64,000 bases of DNA from Microdochium bolleyi (taxonomy: Eukaryota > Ascomycota > Sordariomycetes > Xylariales > Microdochiaceae), in contig KQ964248.1 of assembly GCA_001566295.1 (NCBI GenBank), positions 2,666,001-2,730,000 on the forward strand, in the 5' to 3' direction. The position numbers and the translations under genes are program-made. Position 1 is the stretch's first letter. Each line of letters opens with the position of its first letter. A model generated the notes under the pieces. It saw only the letters and a program-made list of their open reading frames with translations, was not told the DNA's origin and did no database searches. Of this stretch, positions 55,196-64,000 are shown piece after piece.

Positions 55196-56482
55196 ACGGG
55201 CGCATGATAATGTTCGTTGATTCATTAATGCATCGGCATGGGGAATGGCGTGCTGGAGTCTGAAGTTCTTTGGTGTTTCTCTTTTGCGTCGTTTCGGTCG
55301 TCTGCTCATTTCTTTGGCGTTTGTGGGCCCATATACCTCCTGTCGTTTTGCTTGATTTGCGCCCGCTTTCGGTTCCATGTCATTTTCTTTCTGCTTGCGG
55401 CCCGTTGCGACCACTTCTTCATGGCCCTGCCGCTGTGCGCTGCTGCGCCTTGCGGATGGTTGGCTATGTTCTCTTCTGGCCTCGTTTCATCGATTTTTCT
55501 TCCAGCCACGACATCTGCCGACGACGACGACTAATATGAGCATCCGATGCCTCGTGGCTGGCACAGCGATCGCAATCTTGTATGGCTGCTTCATGACGAA
55601 GCAGCGATGTCGTCTTGCAATAATCTCGCGATGTATTTACGCGCTCTGGGACAGCTGTGTCCCAGAGCGTTGTTCCTGTATTCTCTTTGGCAACAACATT
55701 GTTCTATATTTTCCTTGGCTGCCGGCCACACAAAATCAGATGAAATGGGGGAGAGCCCAGGCGGCTTGGGTTACGGGATACTAATATTTAAAGTACACTT
55801 TTCTGGATGTTCTCTCTGGCCGTGGAGGGTGGAAGAACAGGACGGGTTGGATGGACTTGGCAGCAGCACAACCTGCTTGGGACCAAGACATGGGAGACAG
55901 TCTCCTTGGGGCGGCTCTGGATAACAATTGATGATACCTTGGCTACTTGTGTATGATGCCGAGACTGCTGTTGCTTGTGACATGCACGGATGGGCCTTGG
56001 CTGCTGCATCATGTGCTGCTGACGGCGGGCCACTCGAGCAGCCGCAGACGCGTGCCGAGGATGTCGGTGCAGCCACGGGTCACTTGAGAGTGGGGCCCCG
56101 GCACCCCGGGCTTTCCCAAGGGCCATGGAAGGGCCAAGGGTCAGTTATGACGCGCGGGCTGTTGGGGCGGCATCTGGGGCACCTCCTCGGACCGCGAGCG
56201 CGCGAGCAGCGGGTACGCCCGGCTTGCCATGGGGAGAAGCAACCCTTACTCGGTACTGCGACTGCGTTGGATACATTCATCAACCTCCCCTCCGCGCTAC
56301 CCGTTCGTCCGGGCCTAGTATCTGGAGAAGCTGCCCCAGTATTGTTTACTGCCGTTCCCTTGATTGCTTCCTCGTTCAGCTTCAGCATCATATCATATTC
56401 ACACGACGACGCCTGCCACAGCCAGCCCGGCGACCAACTCTCCCTATCGCACAACCACGAGCACAACCACAACCCAGCAGCC
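55196..56482. other. 1.3 kb between homeobox and citrate synthase genes
   Basis: 3' UTR of the homeobox gene and promoter/leader of citrate synthase. An in-frame open region before the citrate synthase ATG is compositional. No separate gene recognised. Confidence 0.5.
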
Positions 56483-57988
56483 ATGGCAGTCTCCAAGGCA
56501 CCGCCGCGGCAGTCGCTTACGGTCGTCGACAACCGCACCGGCAAGACGTACGAGCTGCCCATCACCCACAACTCCATCATGGCGACCGACTTCAAAAAGA
56601 TCAAGGCCGCTGCCGCCCGCGAGGACCGCCCCGAGGACGAGACGGACCAGGGCATCCGCGTCTACGACCCGGCCTACATGAACACGGCCGTCATCCAGAG
56701 CCGCATCACCTACATCAATGGGCTCGAGGGCATCCTGCGCTACCGCGGCTACCCCATCGAGCAGCTCGTCAAGCGCTCAAACTTCCTCGAGTCGGCCTAC
56801 CTGCTCGTCTACGGCGAGCTGCCTACCCTCAAGCAGAGCCGCGCCTGGTCCAACGAGGTCATGCACCACACCTTCATCCACAGCGACATCGAGGGCATGT
56901 TCAAGTCCTTCCGCTACGACTCCCACCCCATGTCCATGTTGACCTCGGCCTTTGCCACTCTTGGAGCCTTCGCCCCCGAGGCCAACCCTTCGCTCCAGGG
57001 CCAGAAGCTCTACACGGCCGCCGCCAGCGGCGACCCAGAGGCCCTCAAGACGCTCGACAAGCAGATCATCCGCATCATCGGCAAGGCCCCTACCCTCGCC
57101 GCCGCTGCGTACCGCATGCGCCAGGGCCGCCCCTTCAACCGCCCGGCCCAGGGCCTCTCGTACACGGGCAACTTCCTCTACCTCCTCGACAACCTGTCTG
57201 GCTACGAGTACCGCCCCCACCCGGTCCTCGAGAAGGCCCTCGACGCCCTCTTCATCATCCACGCCGACCACGAGGTCAACTGCTCCACCGCCACCGTCCT
57301 CCAGGTCGGCTCCTCCCTCGTTGACCCGTACTCGGTCGTCGCCTCGGGCTGCGCCGCGCTCTACGGGCCCTCGCACGGCGGCGCCTCCGAGTCGGCCATC
57401 CGCATGCTCATCGAGATCGGCTCCCCCGAGAACGTCCCCGCGTTCATGGAGAAGGTCGAGAAGCGCGAGCGCGTGCTCGTCGGGTTCGGGCACCGCGTAT
57501 ACAAGAACGTCGACCCGCGCAGCACCGCGATCCGCGAGCTCGCCGAGGAGGTCTTCAAGGTCACCGGCCGCAACAAGCTGCTCGACACGGCCCTCACGCT
57601 CGCCGACTACGCGCGCAAGTCCGACTTCATGCGCTCCCGCAACCTCTACCCCAACGTCGACTTCTACTCGGGCCTCATCTACCAGGCCATGGGCTTCCCG
57701 CTCGACTTCTACCCGGTCCTGTTCGCGGTGCCCCGCTGCGTCGGCTGGCTCGCGCATTGGCGCCAGCAGATGCTCACCAAGTCTGGCGTCAAGATCTGGC
57801 GGCCGCGCCAGCTGTACATGGGCGAGGGCGAGCGCGAGTACGTCGACGAGGACGTGAGAAAGGAGAAGGAGGGCGCGTCGGTGTTTGACAGCCCCGTCGA
57901 GGTCGGGCACGGGGGTGACAGCAGACGCAACATGCTGGCCTCGTACAAGGACGAGACGGGCCAGCTGTGGAGCAAGGCGAAGCTATAA
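56483..57988 (+). CDS. Peroxisomal/glyoxysomal citrate synthase
   Basis: Intronless, 501 residues. Catalytic elements are complete: H263 (HADHEVNCST), H298 (YGPSHGGASE), GFGHRVYKNVDPR at 335-346, and D393 (VDFYSGLIY). The protein is of the type II (bacterial-like) citrate synthase layout, with a conserved N-terminal beta-sheet domain (VVDNRTGKTYELPI) and an 80-residue C-terminal region. The C-terminus is SKAKL, and the terminal tripeptide AKL is a PTS1 peroxisomal import signal; no mitochondrial presequence is seen. It should condense acetyl-CoA and oxaloacetate in peroxisomes, linking fatty-acid oxidation with the glyoxylate cycle. I chose the ATG at 56483 (context GCCATGG) because it opens the conserved protein; 185 upstream in-frame codons lack homology-like character. 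Confidence 0.95.
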   Translation: MAVSKAPPRQSLTVVDNRTGKTYELPITHNSIMATDFKKIKAAAAREDRPEDETDQGIRVYDPAYMNTAVIQSRITYINGLEGILRYRGYPIEQLVKRSNFLESAYLLVYGELPTLKQSRAWSNEVMHHTFIHSDIEGMFKSFRYDSHPMSMLTSAFATLGAFAPEANPSLQGQKLYTAAASGDPEALKTLDKQIIRIIGKAPTLAAAAYRMRQGRPFNRPAQGLSYTGNFLYLLDNLSGYEYRPHPVLEKALDALFIIHADHEVNCSTATVLQVGSSLVDPYSVVASGCAALYGPSHGGASESAIRMLIEIGSPENVPAFMEKVEKRERVLVGFGHRVYKNVDPRSTAIRELAEEVFKVTGRNKLLDTALTLADYARKSDFMRSRNLYPNVDFYSGLIYQAMGFPLDFYPVLFAVPRCVGWLAHWRQQMLTKSGVKIWRPRQLYMGEGEREYVDEDVRKEKEGASVFDSPVEVGHGGDSRRNMLASYKDETGQLWSKAKL

Positions 57989-58408
57989 AGAGTGTGCTGG
58001 AGGTTGAAGGTATGTTTCTATTATATCAGGGTATGCATTACAAGCTGGAAGCGAAATATGGAATTGCGTCTACAATGCACTGCACGCGTGAAGTGTGACC
58101 GTCAAGTGAAGTGAAGCAACTGCAACTGCAGCTGGAGCGTGGGTGAGAGTGAGCAGGGACGAGGTCTGCAAGGGCTCCATGCAGGTCTTGCCTGTTTGGC
58201 TAAATGTCTGCCTGTCTACCCGCCAGCCTTGTTCGTCGACTTTGCACCGCTACATTGAATACCTCCTCGTCATGAGGCTGTGCAGGCAAATGTTGCACCA
58301 TGGACAACATATATTGTCAAACGCTGATGCTACGTACCGGTGCATAGCACAAGCGGCCTGACTTCCGTGAAGACGGCTGTCTGTCAGGGCCTCAATGCCA
58401 CCAGCACT

Positions 58409-60840
58409 ATGAAGCTCTTCCCCATGACATCACGGACCAAAAGAGCAGCGAATGATCCATGGAAATCGCTGAACGATGCTCTCATCTCATCCAGTAACAT
58501 CCTCGCTGTGGACCAGCGCGAAGTTCTGAGGAACTGCCCCCTCGAGCAGGATGTCGACAAAGTCATGGTCTTCACTGTCGAGCTGGATCAGAAGGCCAAG
58601 TCGATGAAGGGCCGCAGCGTGGCTACTCGCCTCCATGCCGTCCTCGAGGCCATGTTCCTCTTCACCACCATGGTTGACACCTTTGTGTCGTCTCATCCCG
58701 AGGTAGCGGCGCTTGTCCGGGGAAGTGTCTAGATGGCCGTGCTGGTAAGGCTGTGACTCCCGTCTTGTCCGTCTTGGCACACCACACACCAAAGCTGAGA
58801 CGGGAGGTAGATCATGATCAACTATACTTCTGACTTTGAGCCCCTGTTCAAGCTATTCGTGACCATCAGCACGCACTGTCCCAGGTTCACCGAAACCAAG
58901 GCTCTATATCCCACCTGCCTTCGCCTACAGACAGCGCTGTGCGGCTTCCACGCAGCCATCATTCGATGCTGCCAACATATCGTGGAAACCATACGGAGAA
59001 AATTCGTGTCGGTCCCCAAGCACTGGTCTCGATGAAACACTGCTAACGGCAGGCAGGGTCACGGCAGCTCCTGCACGCCGCCCTGCAATCATTCGACCAG
59101 GAATTCAAGGCTGACGTCGATGAGGTTGCGAAATGCGCGAGCGAGGTGACGGAGGAGCTGTAGCTTGCTGCGGCTTTGGCGGCACATCAGGAACAGTAGT
59201 GTCACGCGCGTGAGCGCGAGCTAGCGGCCACGCATCGCGAGATGATGGTCATGCAGGTCCTGAAGCTGGGGAATGACCTTTTGGTCGTCAGGCAACGCCT
59301 ATCAGGTCAGCACTTGTGTCGACCGGTCGTCCCTCAGGTCAAGCTGACCCCTTGACACAGCGCAGAAGAAGGAGAGGCTACTCCAGCGCCTTTGTTCGTT
59401 CGACTATCTGCTTTTCTTCAGAGATGTGTGCAGAGAACGACAAAACAAATGGATATTTTCAGCTCCAGCCTTCGTGCGGTGGTCCAATGGCACTGGACCA
59501 CCCATATTCTGCTGTTGCGGAAAGAGCGAGCCATACCACTAAACCGTGTTTGGTGTCATGGCTAATACGTCTTTTGTTGGTTCTGGAAAGACTGTACTTT
59601 GGTGCGATCTAACCAAAAATAACATTTCTCTGTCTCGCGGCCATGTTACCACTAACGGACACATTACAGCTCGAGTGTGATCAACCATCTCTATCTTCGC
59701 AAAGCAGCCGGCACGCTCGTGACTTCCTTCCTAGCTCATTCCGACAGCCGGGCGTCTCTGCAGGCAGAAACAATGATTCGGTAAATTATCAAACAGGCCA
59801 TGATCGCTCTTAAGATTGCCGAAACGTATCTCAGTCGACTTTCAGAGCTTAAAAAGATCCTGCTTGTGCCTTTTGATGAGTGGGTTGCTTTCTTGAGACA
59901 GATCGTGCTCGACTCGGACATTTTTTTACCTCGTAATAGACGGGCTCAATGAGTGTGACATAATCGAGCAGCGGACGCTTCTCGCTGCGCTCTCCTCGAT
60001 TGCCAAGGAAGCTCAGAATCTGAGGATTCTTGTGGGAGGGCGCGACAGAATCCTCTTGGAAGTTAAACAGAAGTTCGCACACGTCACAAGTTTCTCGATG
60101 GCAGTGGAAGCATTGACAGCAGATATCAGCCACTTTATCGAACTGGTGGTCGACGAGAACCTGGCTAATGGCGACATGGTGCTCCAGCATGTTTCGCAAC
60201 GGCAGGAAGTCGTGGCCGCCCTGAACGAGCGAGACGACGGAATGTGAGTGATTCTCCGTGTCCCAAAAAAAGAAATGCCCATGGAATTCCAAATTGACAC
60301 TGCCACAGGTTCCTCCTCGTGGTTTTTCAGATCAAGCTGCTCTCGTCGCTTCGAGCGGGCTAGGTCTTGTCAGACTCGTCGACTGGCTGCTGGACGACGG
60401 CGTGCGGTCAACCCTCGTAAGGGCACCGTCGGATGGAGAAGGCCCTGGGCCGGGCGGCGAGGTACGGCTCATACGATATTGTCCGCAAGGTGCTCGATGC
60501 AGGCGCAGATGTGGACGCTGCCGACGGCTTCGGCTTCGCGGCGCTGCAGGAGGCCTCATACCGAGCCAGCCTCGAAGTGGTCAACGCGCTCCTTGCTGCA
60601 GGTGCAGATGTTCACCACGAGACACACGCACAGGAGTATGGCCTGAATCATGATTCCTATCCGTGGATCATGGTCCCGGGGGGTCGCTGGACGGCGCTTG
60701 ACTTGGCGTATTTCATGCAGCATACCGAGCGTTCCTGGCCGCACAGCGAGGTCAGAAATCGGCTTATCAATGCCAGTGCCCGCCTCGATCCGGACTTGCA
60801 AGCGATAGCACGGTCTTCGGACGATTGGGACAGCAGCTAG
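58409..60840 (+). pseudogene. Decayed STAND/NLR gene (N-terminal helical domain, NACHT, ankyrin)
   Basis: Pieces of a fungal NOD-like receptor lie in order on one strand. The N-terminal helical domain (the type I know as DUF7708) is at 58409-58744 and 58811-about 59010: SLNDALISSSNILA, FTVELDQKAKSMKGR, INYTSDFEPLFKLF and CPRFTETKALYPTCLRLQ. A helical segment follows at 59062-59310 (LLHAALQSFDQEFKADVDEV). WIFSAPAFVRWSNG and a remnant P-loop GSGKTVL (59579-59599) mark the start of the NACHT. The NACHT end is at about 59800-60360 (FIELVVDENLANGDMVLQ, then DGM spliced to FLLVVFQIKLL). Ankyrin repeats are at 60433-60840 (IVRKVLDAGADVDAADGFGFAALQEA). In-frame stops at 58730, 59161, 59197, 60361 and 60418 plus several frameshifts in the NACHT show it is not translatable. 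Such receptors act in fungal non-self recognition; this copy is a relic. Confidence 0.78.
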
Positions 60841-62374
60841 AGGAAGAGGCCACGGGCGGGCGTCTGGTGCCCGATGTTCCCGCACCCGCCTCCAGTACAT
60901 CCTAAGGTGCATTACTCTCCGTGCTGGCGATATTCGATGCAGGCACCAAGGGAGGCCTCATGCGTACTGCGAGGACGCTATCAACATCCTTTTTTTCTTT
61001 TTCTTGATTTGGATGTTAGCAGTGTGGGCAGGTACCACTAGTGTACCTTTTGCCCAAGGACGCTCGGTGTATTCCTACCTGTATCTTAAGAATCAGAGCC
61101 CTCGTCTTCTTCACCTTCGAGCAAAGATCTCAGTCGTACCAAAGAAGGGACCTTCGTAGGTACATTTACCGTGTCCACAAATCCGTGACAACTTCACTCC
61201 CGGCGTAAGACTCAAGCATACCACTCTTATATAAGTATATGTGTGTATGTGTGTATGCGTGCTCTTTCTATTTCCATGGTGTATTGCCTCACAGTTTCTG
61301 GAAAACGACGGCAAGGAACTCTGGCCGTTCTCTAGATAACTCCGCACCTCAACTAAGTAGAGAGACTCTGTCCAGAGGTATAACACAGCATCAAAAAAAG
61401 AGCAGGCACTGGGGAATGAGACCAGGGCTTGGATCTCCAAACGCGTTCAGGGCCTTGTCCATGCAGGCTTGATGTATAGAGGAAAAGGCACTTTGGGGTT
61501 ACTGTTACCATAGGAGAGCAGCAAAGCTAAACCATCACGGCACTGGGCTGGGGAATGCTTTGTACAACAAGCCGAGTGCCGCGGCACATTGAGGTCTTTG
61601 TATTTTCGGGCACGCACCTCAACATGTCACTTACACCGCATACACAATTATAGAGCGCATGTACGAATGGAAGAGCGAGCTTGAGGTGCCGCATCGCTTG
61701 GGATCGATGATGTGATTGTGGCTTTTGCATTCAATCGCTTCTGACTCTTTCTGGTGCGTTGAAGAAACAATCTCCTCCTCGGTGCGAAAGCCCTCTCCCA
61801 GAGGTTGCATATCTTTGCAACCCTGACGGAGCACTCCATTCGGTGGGCTGTCCTCGCCTCTGCTTTACGTGTGACCACATACTTGATGACGGCCGCACTC
61901 CATTTCTTGCGTAAAGTAACCAATTACCCGCGAGAGCTCTCTGGAAGCGTCTCGCATCACCGCACCGCCATTACCACTGAACTCGGCCCTCCCTCGCTTC
62001 TTTCCTGTCTTGAAATCTTCTGTTCTTATAAAGGCAGTTTTTAGACCTGCGCCACCCTGTCCCGTTTGCTCCGTAATGCACCGTCCAAATTGGTGAAACA
62101 TGGTAAAACAAAGTGTGCGTTGTGTATCAGTACAAAAGGAAGAAGTAGTTATCAGAAGAGCACGCTATGCTGGTTCTGAAGCGGTGGCCTGACCGGGCGA
62201 AAGGCCGTTGGCAGTCGAAGATGTAGGTCCAGATGCCGCATTTCTCCAGGCCCGGGGCGGTCGTCCGTGGCGCAGTGACCGTCAACTCCGGCCTTGCCCG
62301 GAATGGCACAAGTCTTCGGTATGGCATTCTTATCCTGGGAGTCTTGCGCTTTGTTTCAGAGGCTTGTGGCGTCT
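60841..62374. other. 1.5 kb intergenic, no gene seen
   Basis: Convergent 3' flanks of the STAND relic and Tem1. A TG/TA-rich simple stretch occurs near 61230-61260. No gene recognised. Confidence 0.5.
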
Positions 62375-63423
62375 TCAGCAAGACTGGTAAAGAAGTAATG
62401 GCTCGCCAACGTTCTCGATTTCCGGAATGGTGCACTTAAGATCAAAGGCTTTCGAAAGCACAATCTTGAAGATCTGTGGAGTTGTTAGCATGGCACGATG
62501 CTAAATATGGGCTGGGACGGCCTACCTTTTGCACATTGATGCTGTGACTTGTGCTACTGAAGATCAACGGGGCGCGCATGGCCTTGGCAAACCGCCGTGC
62601 CTATGGAGTGTGTCAGTAAAGTCTGTCCAGAAACGTGACAAAACGACCCTATTCGTACCTGGTTCGAGATCTCCTCCTGGTCTTCCCTGGGGAAGTTTAC
62701 GAAATGGTCGTATTTCGTGCCAACAAGAACAGGAATAGCGGTCTTGTTGAAGCCACGGCCTTGACGGTACCACTCCTTGATGCTGTTGAGCGTGCTTTTC
62801 CTGGTCAGGTCGAACATGAACAGTATGGCCACAGCGTCGTTGCATACGAGGGGAAGCATGTTGACGAATTCCCTCTGGCCACCCAAATCCCAGATGCTGA
62901 AGGTGATCTCGGTGTTGCGAATGCTGATGGTCTTCTCCATAAAGTTGACACCGAGCGTCTGGATGTAGTCCTCGTCCCAGCTGCCCTCGACGTATTTGAC
63001 CATGAGCGACGTCTTGCCGATCTGCGCGTCGCCGACCATGCCGACCTTGATGACGACCTGGTTGCGACCGTTTTGCGGCTCCGGCTGACCGCCACTGCTC
63101 CGAGACGCATGGTCGCTGTACTGCGCGGGCTGTCTATCTCCAGCACCCGACAGGCCCGAGGGCGGCCGTGATATCGACTGGGGCTGCTGTGGAATCGGTG
63201 GGGTATCTTGTCTCGTTTGGTGATCCATGTCTTCGGAGTTGTGCTGGTAGTGGGCGCTGCTGGCAAGACCCTGGTCGAGCGATTGGGAGTGGTGGTGAGT
63301 CCGGATCGTGGATTCTGGGTCGGAGTAGACTCGCGGAGAGCTCTCAATGCCGCCAAGAGTGTCGTCGGGCGCGACGTCGAGCGGGTTCCGCGTCGGCGGG
63401 AGTGCGGCGGGTTCTTGATCCAT
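62375..63423 (-). CDS. Septation GTPase Tem1/Spg1
   Basis: Exons 63423-62659, 62600-62526 and 62473-62375 give 312 residues. After a Pro/Gln/Ser-rich N-terminal extension of about 120 residues, the Ras-like G domain starts at VVIKVGMVGDAQIGKTSLM: P-loop at 131-138, switch II DLGGQ at 179-183, the G4 motif TKYD at 236-239 and G5-like STSHSINV in exon 2. The Q183 GTPase-stimulating residue and the DLGGQREFVNMLPLVCNDAVAI segment are typical of Tem1/Spg1 rather than Rab or Rho. There is no C-terminal CaaX box, again as in Tem1/Spg1, which is attached to the spindle pole by partner proteins. It triggers the mitotic-exit/septation-initiation network and cytokinesis. Exon 2 is only 75 bases. Confidence 0.95.
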
Positions 63424-64000
63424 GTTGGCGGCAGGGTGGTGTGGAAGTCGCGGGAGAAGGGCGTGGAAGGAGGCCCGAGAGGTCGACGCGCAGGACGCTG
63501 GTGGTCGGCCGTGGAGAGAACGGAATGGCCGCGAGGGCTAGTGGTGAGGGAGCCCTAGATCGTGAAGCTGGGCGGAGATGGCAGGGGCCAGTAGGGCGGG
63601 ATGAGGTTAGATGGAAGAGGTCCGAGTTGAGCCCGAATCGAGATGGGTGGGGTGGAGGGCGGCAGCCGTAGCTCAGCGTCGAGACGGGCTGGCAAGCTGC
63701 AGCTCTGGGTCAGATCAGTGCCGGCCAGGAGCGTTCGCACTGAAATCTTTGCGGGCTGCAGTCAGATCTGCAACGATGCCGCGATGTAAATGGGAGTCGG
63801 GAAAGGCACGACGTCCGTCGAGAAGTGACCGCCTGGGCTGGTGCGAGCAAGCAGGCGGGAGGGGTAGTGTGGGCGGTAGCTGTCGTCAGAGTAAGCCCAG
63901 GCACGCCGCAGTCAAGAGTTCAGCGGAGACGGGCGCCCTCATGCATATGGCTGGCGATGTGTTGACGGAGGTCGGTGATTTCAGCAGATACCAGACCAGA
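63424..64000. other. Upstream region of tem1, right edge
   Basis: Promoter and leader region of the GTPase gene on the minus strand. G/A-rich on the plus strand, so C/T-rich in the transcribed direction. No further gene seen before the window ends. Confidence 0.55.

Noticed and set aside
55928..56482. 185-codon in-frame N-terminal extension of citrate synthase
   Set aside because: No presequence or domain character. The conserved protein starts at 56483 in good context, and a PTS1 tail already explains targeting.
56777..57910. 377-codon minus-strand frame
   Set aside because: Antisense of citrate synthase.
59490..59515. Perfect-looking inverted repeat (GGTGGTCCA ... TGGACCACC)
   Set aside because: It lies inside the decayed NACHT region, has a tiny loop and no terminator or transposon context; probably chance.
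63668..63740. tRNA-like start (CCGTAGCTCAG) near the right edge
   Set aside because: No anticodon arm or T-arm sequence (GTTCGA) at the right spacing; no tRNA or rRNA gene was recognised anywhere in the window.

Overview
This is nuclear DNA of a filamentous ascomycete, most likely a Sordariomycete. The genes carry short GT-AG introns of about 45-85 bases with donors such as gtaagt, gtatgt and gtacgt, third codon positions are GC-rich, and the gene set is Pezizomycotina-type (an HTF1-like conidiation homeobox factor, a Tem1 GTPase, coactosin, Ugo1, a PTS1 citrate synthase, several SDRs). There is no operon structure, CRISPR array or prokaryotic signal. Exon boundaries were placed by reading splice sites and keeping both reading frame and protein homology continuous.

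Left third (1-25 kb), accessory metabolism: a small gene broken by one stop (235-750), a secreted GH18 chitinase, a five-exon myo-inositol-type sugar transporter, 2.3 kb without genes, an AIFM2/AMID-like flavoprotein with tiny 5' exons facing an MDR-family oxidoreductase, then a damaged locus. In that locus an MFS transporter and a fungal-specific transcription factor stand head to head, both without their 5' ends, and meet at about 12,855; the regulator also has a frameshift and an in-frame stop. Two SDR genes, a secreted isochorismatase-like hydrolase and a multi-pass membrane protein follow.

Middle (25-45.5 kb), mostly housekeeping and largely mitochondrial at first: a mitochondrial gamma-butyrobetaine/trimethyllysine dioxygenase-family enzyme divergent from RRP15, a mitochondrial [2Fe-2S] ferredoxin divergent from Ugo1, a retinol-dehydrogenase-like SDR, an aldo-keto reductase, an unrecognised acidic protein, coactosin, an alpha/gamma-adaptin-binding protein (p34/Irc6), a tandem ABM-domain protein and another multi-pass membrane protein.

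Right third (45.5-64 kb): about 7.8 kb with no gene I can support precedes the homeobox gene, ending in a pyrimidine-rich leader. Then come peroxisomal citrate synthase, a heavily decayed NOD-like (STAND: NACHT plus ankyrin) receptor pseudogene, and the septation GTPase Tem1.

I found no gene cluster that forms a clearly new system. The strongest non-routine signals are three broken genes: the double-truncated transporter/regulator pair, the STAND receptor relic and the small gene with one stop. Their stops fit C-to-T (RIP-type) changes. Others are a probable N-myristoylated SDR and the long empty region before the homeobox gene.
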